Shown piece after piece: positions 41,964-48,993 of a stretch of DNA of 64,000 nt. How positions within the stretch are numbered: the first letter of the stretch is position 1; every line of letters starts with the position of its first letter. Made by a program: the position numbers and the translations under genes. Source of the DNA: Actinomadura sp. NAK00032 (GTDB lineage: Bacteria; Actinomycetota; Actinomycetes; Streptosporangiales; Streptosporangiaceae). The stretch covers positions 496,001 through 560,000 of the forward strand of contig NZ_CP054932.1 of NCBI RefSeq assembly GCF_013364275.1, given 5' to 3'. Below the pieces are notes generated by a model. That model made no database searches. It was not told where the DNA came from and saw only the letters and a list, made by a program, of their open reading frames with translations.

Positions 41964-42904
41964 GAGGACGCCCTCGCCTTCGGGTTCAGCCAGCCGATCA
42001 TGACGTCCACCAGCAGGTTCACCGCGATGACGCCGATCACGGTGACCATGACCAGCGCCATGATCACGGGGATGTCGCCGCGGGTGGTGTAGGTGACGGT
42101 CATGCTGCCGATCCCGGGCAGCCCGAAGATCTGCTCGACCAGCACGGCGCCGCCGAGCAGGCCGACGAACTGCAGGCCGAGGACGGTCAGCGCGGGCGCC
42201 GCCGCGTTGCGCAGCACGTGCCGGAACAGGATCCGGGACGGCGGCAGCCCGCGCGCCCGCAGCGTGCGGACGTAGTCCTGCCGCAGCACGTCGATCACCG
42301 CGCCGCGCACCTGCTGCGAGACGCCGGCGACGCCCGCGACCGACAGCGACGCGATCGGCAGCGTGACCGTGGCCAGCCAGCCGGACGGCGACTCCGTCAG
42401 CCCCGTGTAGCCGATCGCGGGGAACCAGCGCAGCCGCACCGCGAACACCACGACGATCACCAGCGTGACGAGGAAGCCCGGCAGCGCGTACCCGATGACG
42501 CCGAGCACCTGCACGAACCGGTCGACCGCGCCGCGCCGGACGCCCGCCCACACCCCGAGCAGCAGCGACAGGACGGCCGTGACCAGCGTGACCCCGGCCA
42601 TCAGGCTGAGCGTGACCGGCAGGCGGGTCGAGATCGCCTGGACCACGTCCTCGCCGGTGAACCAGGACGTCCCGAAGTCGCCCCGGACGGCGTGCGCCAG
42701 CCAGTCGGCGTACTGGACGAGGACGGTCCGGTCGAGGCCGAGTTCGGCGTTCTTGGCGTCCACCAGGTCCTGCGGCGCCTGCCCGCCGAGGATCTGCCGC
42801 CCGACGTCGTTGTCCGGGATCGACAGCAGCAGGTAGGACAGGACGGAGATCACGAACAGCAGCACCGCCCCCGCCGCGCCCCGGCGCGCGAGGAACCGCG
42901 TCAC
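41960..42904 (-). CDS. ABC transporter permease, DppB type (314 aa)
   Basis: Six-helix permease: VLLFVISVLSYLLLSIPDND, LGLDRTVLVQYADWLAHAVR, GDFGTSWFTGEDVVQAIS, the EAA-like loop RTLRARGLPPSRILFRHVLR, and GAVLVEQIFGLPGIGSMTV. GTG 42904 overlaps the stop of the binding-protein gene (GTGA). Part of a four-gene operon read leftward. Confidence 0.92.
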   Translation of the reverse strand: MTRFLARRGAAGAVLLFVISVLSYLLLSIPDNDVGRQILGGQAPQDLVDAKNAELGLDRTVLVQYADWLAHAVRGDFGTSWFTGEDVVQAISTRLPVTLSLMAGVTLVTAVLSLLLGVWAGVRRGAVDRFVQVLGVIGYALPGFLVTLVIVVVFAVRLRWFPAIGYTGLTESPSGWLATVTLPIASLSVAGVAGVSQQVRGAVIDVLRQDYVRTLRARGLPPSRILFRHVLRNAAAPALTVLGLQFVGLLGGAVLVEQIFGLPGIGSMTVTYTTRGDIPVIMALVMVTVIGVIAVNLLVDVMIGWLNPKARASS

Positions 42905-44433
42905 TTCGCCGGCGCGTAGTTGTAGACGGACGGCACCGCCATCCCGGCCTGCGGCGTGACCTTCACCGAGCCGTCCGACACGTGCAGGTACGTCATCCGG
43001 TAGAACGGCACGAACCACGCCTCCTTGACCAGGTGCTCGTTCAGCGCCTTCAGGTCGGTCTTCGCCTCCTCGGGCGACGCCTTCTGGATCTTCGGCAGCA
43101 GCCCCTGGACGGTCGCGTCGGTCGTGCCGAACATGTTGCCGACGCCGGGCAGGACGAGCCCGCCGATCGCGACCCAGTCGTTCGGGGACTGCCCGATGTT
43201 CATCACCATCGCCGGGTACTTGCGGTCGGTGTAGATCTTCTGGACCTGGGACGGGTCGATGACGTCCCAGGTCACCTTCACGCCGATGGCCTGGAGGTCG
43301 GACTGGAGGGACGCGGCGAGCGCGTCCGGGACGATCGCGGTGATACGCGGCAGCTTGAGGCTGAACCCGTCCGCGTACCCGGCCTGCTTGAGCAGCTCGC
43401 GGGCCTTCGCGGGGTCGTGCGGGTAGTAGGAGTCGAAGCGCTGGTCGTAGGCGGCGGTCTGCGTGCCGAAGATCTGGTCGGTGATCTGGCCGCGGCCCTG
43501 GCGGAGTTTGTCCAGCATCGTCTTGCGGTCGATGGCGTAGTTGAGCGCCTGCCGGACGCGGGCGTCGCCGAGCGCGGGGGCGATCTTCCCGTCGCGGTCG
43601 AAGAGCAGCAGGCCCTGGAAGTCGAACTCCTGCTTGGTCGTCTTCACCTTCGGGTCCGACTCGATGCGGGACTGCTGGTCGGCGGCCTGGAGGAGCGCGG
43701 TGTTGAGCTGGCCGGTCTTGAGGCCGTTCACGACCGCGGTCTCGTTGTTGAAGTAGTGGAACGTGAGCTCGTTGTAGGGGAGCTTGGCGCCCCAGTAGTC
43801 CGAGGCCCGCGTGTAGACCCACTTGGTGCCGATGGCCGTCCGCTTGGAGTCGAGGTCGTAGGGGCCCGTGCCGTCCGGCTTGGTCTTGAGGGGGTTGCCG
43901 GGCTTGGTGAAGTCGGCGGGGTTCGCCATCAGGCCGGCGGCGTCGCTGAGGTAGTACAGCATCGCCGGGTTGGGCTGGGCGAGGTGCAGGGTCACGTGCG
44001 TCTTGTCGACGACCTCGATGGACTTGACGTCGGCGAGGGTCTTGGCGGAGGCGCCCGTCCCCTTGGCGAAGCGCTCCATGTTCGCCTTCACAGCCGCCGC
44101 GTCGAACGGGGAGCCGTCGTCGAACTTCACGTCGTCGCGCAGGGTGAGCTTCAGCTCGGTGCGGTCGGCGCTGTACTCCCACTTGGTGGCGAGCATCGGA
44201 CTGTACCGGCCGTCGGGTTCGCGCTTGATGAGCGTGTCGTAGACGGCCTGGAAGAACGGCAGCGCGCTGCCGGTGGCGTCCGCGGGGTCGAGGCTCTGCG
44301 GGAGCGTCAGCGTGGCGATGTCGAGGTTCGCCGAGCCGCCGGACTCGCCGCCGCCGGCGTCGGCGCAACCGGTGAGCGCCGTCGCGGTGACGCACGCCGC
44401 GAGCAGGGCGGTGCCTTTGATGATCTTCTTCAT
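42901..44433 (-). CDS. ABC substrate-binding lipoprotein, SBP family 5 (510 aa)
   Basis: Lipoprotein signal MKKIIKGTALLAACVTATAL with lipobox TGC (Cys ~23). The mature protein has the family-5 layout: ATLTLPQSLDPADATGSALP, LIKREPDGRYSPMLATKWEY, VRQALNYAIDRKTMLDKLRQ and a C-terminal VSDGSVKVTPQAGMAVPSVY. Family-5 proteins bind peptides, nickel or oligosaccharides; the GH20/GH3/GH1 context points to a glycan fragment such as chitobiose (inference). It heads the transporter operon and is divergent from tetR across two operator palindromes. Confidence 0.92.
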   Translation of the reverse strand: MKKIIKGTALLAACVTATALTGCADAGGGESGGSANLDIATLTLPQSLDPADATGSALPFFQAVYDTLIKREPDGRYSPMLATKWEYSADRTELKLTLRDDVKFDDGSPFDAAAVKANMERFAKGTGASAKTLADVKSIEVVDKTHVTLHLAQPNPAMLYYLSDAAGLMANPADFTKPGNPLKTKPDGTGPYDLDSKRTAIGTKWVYTRASDYWGAKLPYNELTFHYFNNETAVVNGLKTGQLNTALLQAADQQSRIESDPKVKTTKQEFDFQGLLLFDRDGKIAPALGDARVRQALNYAIDRKTMLDKLRQGRGQITDQIFGTQTAAYDQRFDSYYPHDPAKARELLKQAGYADGFSLKLPRITAIVPDALAASLQSDLQAIGVKVTWDVIDPSQVQKIYTDRKYPAMVMNIGQSPNDWVAIGGLVLPGVGNMFGTTDATVQGLLPKIQKASPEEAKTDLKALNEHLVKEAWFVPFYRMTYLHVSDGSVKVTPQAGMAVPSVYNYAPAK

Positions 44434-44512
44434 GACCCACTCCGATGTCCGGGCAGAACAGCCGATTCGACGGGGTTTCGACCGAGATTTCGGCGAGCAT
44501 ACAACCAAAACT

Positions 44513-44524
44513 AACCACGTGGTA
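44513..44524. promoter_or_regulatory. TetR-type operator site B (transporter/tetR intergenic)
   Basis: AACCACGTGGTA inside CTAACCACGTGGTAGG, 80 bp upstream of the binding-protein start. Its centre lies 32 bp, about three helical turns, from that of site C. Confidence 0.75.
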
Positions 44525-44544
44525 GGTTTTGCGGTGACGAAACC

Positions 44545-44556
44545 TACCGCGTGGTC
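44545..44556. promoter_or_regulatory. TetR-type operator site C (transporter/tetR intergenic)
   Basis: TACCGCGTGGTC inside CCTACCGCGTGGTCAG, a two-mismatch version of site A. Sites B and C together could hold two TetR dimers on one face of the DNA and control both divergent units. Confidence 0.7.
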
Positions 44557-44719
44557 AGTTACGTGCCGCCCGCGGTCGGTCTCGTTGCGGTCGAGGCTGA
44601 GAGGCAGGCCGTACCGTTGGCGCTGCACCCGGAACGCACGCCGCGAACGGCCGAGGCGGCGCCGCCGATCCGGCGTGCCCCTTCCCCAGAACGCCGGAGA
44701 TCCAGAGAGGCCCCTGCCG

Positions 44720-45382
44720 ATGACCGAACAGACCCCCCGCAAGCTGACGAAGGGCGAGCGGACCCGGGCGAGCATCCTCGACTCGGCCACGGAGCTGTTC
44801 TCCAAGTCGGGGTTCCACGCGGTGTCGCTGCGCGACATCGCCGCGCACGCCGGGCTCACCCATGCCGGGCTGCTGCACCACTTCCCCGGCAAGGAGAGCC
44901 TGCTCATCAAGGTGCTCGGACGGCGGGACCGGGTGGACGCCCGGCTGCTGTTCGAACCCGAGGTGGGGGATCATCCCGAGAAGCTGCTCGGCATCATCGT
45001 CGGCATCGTCTGGCGCAACATGCAGACGCCCGGCCTCGTCGGGCTCTACGTGAAGATCTCCGGTGAGGCCGCCGATCCCGAGCATCCCGCGCACGACTAC
45101 TTCGTCCAGCGGTACCGGGTGCTGCGGGAGCGGCTGACGCAGGCGCTCACCGCGCTGTTCGCCCAGGCCGAGCCGCCGCTCGCGCATGACCCCGCGCTGG
45201 TCGCGAGCCAGCTGCTCGGGCTGATGGACGGGCTGCAGACGCAGTGGCTCCTCGAACCGGAGGCCGTCGACATGCACGCGTCCGTCGTCGCGTTCCTGCG
45301 GCAGCTCGGCCTCACCATCGACTTCCCGTCCCCGCAGGACGCCGTCCCGTCCGGCGACTCACCGACCCGAGCCGATCCATGA
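44720..45382 (+). CDS. TetR-family transcriptional regulator (220 aa)
   Basis: N-terminal TetR helix-turn-helix: GERTRASILDSATELFSKSG, FHAVSLRDIAAHAGLTHAGL, LHHFPGKESLLIKVL. The C-terminal ligand domain has no recognisable pocket. GAGAGG precedes ATG 44720. Divergent from the transporter operon, and followed by GH3 in the same direction. It probably represses the glycan-use genes through the four ACCACGTGGT-type sites (inference). Its stop lies in a 17-bp repeat that also forms the GH3 start. Confidence 0.9.
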   Translation: MTEQTPRKLTKGERTRASILDSATELFSKSGFHAVSLRDIAAHAGLTHAGLLHHFPGKESLLIKVLGRRDRVDARLLFEPEVGDHPEKLLGIIVGIVWRNMQTPGLVGLYVKISGEAADPEHPAHDYFVQRYRVLRERLTQALTALFAQAEPPLAHDPALVASQLLGLMDGLQTQWLLEPEAVDMHASVVAFLRQLGLTIDFPSPQDAVPSGDSPTRADP

Positions 45383-45415
45383 CCCGAGCCGATCCATGAC
45401 CCGAGGAGTCACATG
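45364..45415. repeat. 17-bp tandem repeat triplicating the tetR/GH3 stop/start junction
   Basis: GACCCGAGCCGATCCAT at 45364-45380 and 45381-45397, with a third partial unit. ATGACCC occurs at 45379, 45396 and 45413, exactly 17 bp apart. The first ATGA contains the tetR stop; the third ATG is the GH3 start. Confidence 0.92.
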
Positions 45416-47701
45416 ACCCAGCCCGAGCCGGTATCCGCGCCGGAGTCCGAGCCGGTATCCGCGCCGGTATCCGCGCCGGTATCCGCGCCGGTATCCGTCG
45501 CGGAGCTGACGCTGGAGGAGAAGGCGTCGCTCACGTCCGGGAGCAGCACCTGGCGGTCGACGGCCGTCCGCGACGTGGTGCCCGCCGTCACCTTCGCGGA
45601 CGGTCCGCACGGCATCCGCCGGCAGGTCAGGGGCTCGGGGGACGCGCTGGGGCTCACCAACAGCGTCCCCGCCACCTGCTTCCCGCCGGCGGTCGCGCTC
45701 GGCTCGTCCTGGGACGCGGCGCTGGCACGGCGGGTGGGCGCGGCGCTGGCGCGGGAGGCGTCCGCGCTCGGCGCCGACGTCGTGCTCGGGCCCGGGGTCA
45801 ACATCAAGCGGTCCCCGCTGTGCGGCCGGAACTTCGAGTACTTCTCCGAGGACCCGCACGTCACGGGCGTGATGGGCGCCGCCCTCGTCGCCGGGATCCA
45901 GTCGCGCGGGATCGGCGCCTGCGTGAAGCACTTCGCGGTCAACAACCAGGAGACCGACCGGATGCGGATCAGCGCGGACGTCGACGAGCGGACGCTCCGC
46001 GAGATCTACCTCGCCGCGTTCGAGCACATCGTGCGGGAGGCCGCGCCCTACTCGGTCATGTCGTCCTACAACAAGATCAACGGGGTGTACGCGAGCGAGA
46101 ACCGCTGGCTGCTCACCGAGGTGCTGCGCGACGAGTGGGGTTTCGACGGGCTGGTCGTGTCCGACTGGGGCGCCGTCAACGACCGGGCCGGCGCGGTCGC
46201 CGCCGGGCTCGACCTGGAGATGCCGCCGACCCGCACCGACCAGGAGATCGTGGACGCCGTCCGGGACGGGCGGCTGGACGAGGCGTCCGTCACCCGGTCG
46301 GCCGCGCGGGTGCATGCGCTGGCGCGGCGCGTCGCGGCCGCCGAGCGGTTCGAGGACTGGGACGCCGACGCCCACCACGAACTCGCCCGGGAGGCGGCAC
46401 GCGGGTCGGCCGTCCTGCTGAAGAACGAGCACGGCGTACTGCCGCTGTCGCCGTCCGCGCGCGTCGCGGTGATCGGAGAGCTCGCGCGGACCCCGCGCTA
46501 CCAGGGCTACGGCAGCTCACACGTCGTCCCGACCCGCCTCGACTCGGCCTGGGACGCCCTGCGGGAGGGCGGGGCTGGTTTCGAGTTCGCCGCCGGGTAC
46601 CGGCTGGACGGTGCGCCGGACGAGTCGTTGAAGCGGGAGGCCGTCGAACTCGCCGCCGAGGCCGACGTCGCGGTGCTGTTCCTCGGGCTGCCGGGGGCGG
46701 CGGAGTCGGAGGGCTTCGACCGGACGTCCATCGACCTGCCCGAGGTGCAGGTCGGGCTGCTGCGGGCCGTCGCGCGGGCGTGCTCGCGGGTCGCGGTGGT
46801 GCTCGCCAACGGGGGCGTCGTGGCGGTCGCGGAGTGGGAGTCCGACGCGGACGCGATCCTGGAGGCGTGGCTGCCGGGCCAGGCGGGCGGCTCGGCGATC
46901 GCCGACCTGCTGCTCGGCGCGTGCAGCCCGTCCGGGCGGCTGACCGAGACGATCCCGCACCGGCTCGCGGACGTCCCGTCCCACCTGCACTTCCCGGGCG
47001 GGGACGGCCACGTCGCGTACGGCGAGGGGCGGTACGTCGGCTACCGGTACTACGACACGCTCGACGTGGACGTCGCCTACCCCTTCGGCCACGGCCTGAC
47101 GTACACGCGCTTCGCGTACTCCGACCTGGCCGTCACCGAGACGGGTTCGCATGCGTGGGAGGTCGAGTGCACCGTCACGAACGTCGGTGAGCGGGCCGCC
47201 GCCGAGGTCGTCCAGCTGTACGTGGCCTTCGACGAGGAACACCCGACCCGTCCGCGGCACGAACTGCGCGGCTTCGCCAAGGTCGAGCTGGAGCCCGGCG
47301 CCGGGACGCGGGTGTCGTTCACGCTGACCGGCCGCGACATCGCGTGGTGGTCGGTGTCGCGCGGCTGCTGGCGGATCGACGCGGGTTCGTTCACGGTGGA
47401 GGTCGGAGCCTCGTCCCGCGACATCCGGCTGCGGGAGGCGGTGACCGCCGCCGGGGACGGGCATGTGGACGCGCTCGGCCGGATGTCGACGCTCGGTGAA
47501 TGGCTCGATCACCCGGTGGGCGGGCCGGTGCTCAGGGAGCGGATCGGGACGAGGCTGTCGGAGTCGGCCGATCTGCCGCCGGCGCTGTTCACGCTGGTGC
47601 GGGGCATTCCGCTGGCGAAGTTCAGCACCTTCGGGATCGGCCTGACTCCGGACGTCGTGGACGAACTCGTCGCCGCCGTCTCCGGGGGCGTTGCCGGTTA
47701 G
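45413..47701 (+). CDS. Glycoside hydrolase family 3, beta-glucosidase/hexosaminidase-like (762 aa)
   Basis: The N-terminal TIM barrel has TFADGPHGIRRQVRGSGDAL, NIKRSPLCGRNFEYFSEDPH, GIGACVKHFAVNNQETDRMR and the nucleophile Asp (~251) in LVVSDWGAVNDR. The GH3_C domain starts ~310 (GSAVLLKNEHGVLPLSPSAR), and a FnIII-like C-terminal domain follows (VTNVGERAAAEVVQLYVAFD). KHFAVNNQE plus SDWGA is typical of beta-glucosidases. GAGGAG precedes the ATG. Residues 4-30 are an unusual Pro-Val-Ser-Ala repeat. No signal peptide; cytosolic. Confidence 0.93.
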   Translation: MTQPEPVSAPESEPVSAPVSAPVSAPVSVAELTLEEKASLTSGSSTWRSTAVRDVVPAVTFADGPHGIRRQVRGSGDALGLTNSVPATCFPPAVALGSSWDAALARRVGAALAREASALGADVVLGPGVNIKRSPLCGRNFEYFSEDPHVTGVMGAALVAGIQSRGIGACVKHFAVNNQETDRMRISADVDERTLREIYLAAFEHIVREAAPYSVMSSYNKINGVYASENRWLLTEVLRDEWGFDGLVVSDWGAVNDRAGAVAAGLDLEMPPTRTDQEIVDAVRDGRLDEASVTRSAARVHALARRVAAAERFEDWDADAHHELAREAARGSAVLLKNEHGVLPLSPSARVAVIGELARTPRYQGYGSSHVVPTRLDSAWDALREGGAGFEFAAGYRLDGAPDESLKREAVELAAEADVAVLFLGLPGAAESEGFDRTSIDLPEVQVGLLRAVARACSRVAVVLANGGVVAVAEWESDADAILEAWLPGQAGGSAIADLLLGACSPSGRLTETIPHRLADVPSHLHFPGGDGHVAYGEGRYVGYRYYDTLDVDVAYPFGHGLTYTRFAYSDLAVTETGSHAWEVECTVTNVGERAAAEVVQLYVAFDEEHPTRPRHELRGFAKVELEPGAGTRVSFTLTGRDIAWWSVSRGCWRIDAGSFTVEVGASSRDIRLREAVTAAGDGHVDALGRMSTLGEWLDHPVGGPVLRERIGTRLSESADLPPALFTLVRGIPLAKFSTFGIGLTPDVVDELVAAVSGGVAG
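45425..45499. repeat. 12-bp in-frame repeat coding the GH3 N-terminus
   Basis: GCGCCGGTATCC-type units, five or six copies, encode APVS steps (PVSAPVSAPVSAPVSV) before the catalytic domain begins at ~30. Confidence 0.85.
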
Positions 47702-47753
47702 AGGGTGGTGCCGGTTAGAGGCCTTGCCGGTTAGAGCGCGTGGCCGATTAGAG
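47693..47753. repeat. Repeat GCC(G)GTTAGAG (4 units) giving stop codons to both convergent genes
   Basis: GCCGGTTAGAG at 47693, 47710 and 47726, and GCCGATTAGAG at 47743, spaced 17, 16 and 17 bp. Unit 1 contains the GH3 stop TAG (47699-47701). Unit 4 read on the minus strand contains the GH1 stop TAA (47748-47750). Confidence 0.92.
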
Positions 47754-48911
47754 GGTGGTGTGGCCGGTGGCGATGTCGCCCAGGTGGCGGGCGCTGGGCT
47801 TGACCGTCCGGGCGAACGTCGTCCGGTCGACGGCCACCAGACCGAACGTCGGCGCGTAGGTGCCCCACTCGTAGTTGTCGAGCAGGGACCAGTGCAGGTA
47901 GCCGCGTACGTCGATGCCGTCCTCGATCGCCTCGTGCAGGCCGGTCAGGGCGGCGTCGGTGTACTCGGCGCGCTCCGCGTCGTCGGTGGTGGCGATGCCG
48001 TTCTCAGTGATCAGGATCGGTACGCCGGGGATGCGGTCCGCCGTGTGCCGGACGGCGTTGCCGAGCGCCGCCGGATAGAACTCCCAGCCGATGAGGGTGC
48101 GCCGGGCGTCGGCCGGGACGGGCAGCGCGCCGTCCCGGCCGATCAGGACGCGGGTGTACGCCTGGACGCCGACGAAGGCGTCGTCCGCCGCGACGTCGAG
48201 GAACTGGTCCTCGCGGGACCAGGCCCAGTCGTCGCATTCGGCGTCGGCGCCGTCGACCGGCTCGAAGTTCTGGTTGGCGATCGTCCAGCCCGTCTTGAAG
48301 CCGGTGAGTTCTTCGCGGGCGGCGCGGTGCGCGGCGATCAGCGCGTCCGCCACGGCCTGGTCGGGCGGGGGCATCGCGCCGGCGACGTTCTCTTCGCGCT
48401 TCTCCGCCTTCACCATGTTCGCCATCATCGCGAGCATGTTCGGCTCGTTGATGGTGCAGATCCATTCGACGCCGTCCAGGATCGGCAGGACGGCTCGCAC
48501 GTAGCGCCGGAATCGGTCGGTCGCCTCTGGGGACGTCCAACCGCCGGTCTTTTGGAACCAGAGGGGAGTGGTGAAGTGGTGGAGCGTCACTACGGGTGTG
48601 AGGCCACGCTCTAGACAGCCCTCGATGATTCGGCGGTAGTGCGCCAGTTCGGCTCGTGAGATATGGCCTTCCACGGGCTCGATGCGCGCCCACTCGATGC
48701 TGAAGCGGTAGGCGTTGAGGCCGAGGCTTCGGACGATGTCGAGGTCCTCCGGCCAGCGGTGGTAGGAATCGCAGGCGTCCCCGCTGCGGTCGGGGAGGAA
48801 CCCGCCGGGCCTGTTCTCCAGGGCCCAGAAGTCGCTGCCCGTGTTGTTGCCCTCGGTCTGGTGGGCGCTGGTGGCCGCACCCCAGAGAAATCCGTCCGGG
48901 AAAGTGCGCAC
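47748..48911 (-). CDS. Glycoside hydrolase family 1 beta-glucosidase (387 aa)
   Basis: Starts with GTG 48911 after AGAGGAGG: MRTFPDGFLWGAATSAHQTE is the classic GH1 start. SIEWARIEPVEGHISRAEL, the acid/base Glu in ICTINEPNML (~154) and the nucleophile Glu in PILITENGIATTDD (~303) are intact. The YLHWSLLDNYEWGTYAPTFG C-terminal motif is present. At 387 residues it is slightly shorter than average but complete. Cytosolic; would cleave imported disaccharides. Convergent with GH3. Confidence 0.94.
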   Translation of the reverse strand: MRTFPDGFLWGAATSAHQTEGNNTGSDFWALENRPGGFLPDRSGDACDSYHRWPEDLDIVRSLGLNAYRFSIEWARIEPVEGHISRAELAHYRRIIEGCLERGLTPVVTLHHFTTPLWFQKTGGWTSPEATDRFRRYVRAVLPILDGVEWICTINEPNMLAMMANMVKAEKREENVAGAMPPPDQAVADALIAAHRAAREELTGFKTGWTIANQNFEPVDGADAECDDWAWSREDQFLDVAADDAFVGVQAYTRVLIGRDGALPVPADARRTLIGWEFYPAALGNAVRHTADRIPGVPILITENGIATTDDAERAEYTDAALTGLHEAIEDGIDVRGYLHWSLLDNYEWGTYAPTFGLVAVDRTTFARTVKPSARHLGDIATGHTTL

Positions 48912-48941
48912 GCTGCCTCCTCTGTGGCTCTGGCGTCAAAA

Positions 48942-48957
48942 CTTACCACTTGGTAAG
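48942..48957. promoter_or_regulatory. TetR-type operator site D (GH1/secreted hydrolase intergenic)
   Basis: CTTACCACTTGGTAAG: 7 of 8 base pairs symmetric, core TACCACTTGGTA. It lies 30 bp upstream of the GH1 start and 37 bp upstream of the divergent secreted hydrolase. Confidence 0.7.
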
Positions 48958-48993
48958 GTTTCGCCGCTTCCCTTCTCCCCCTGGAGCCGCCGT

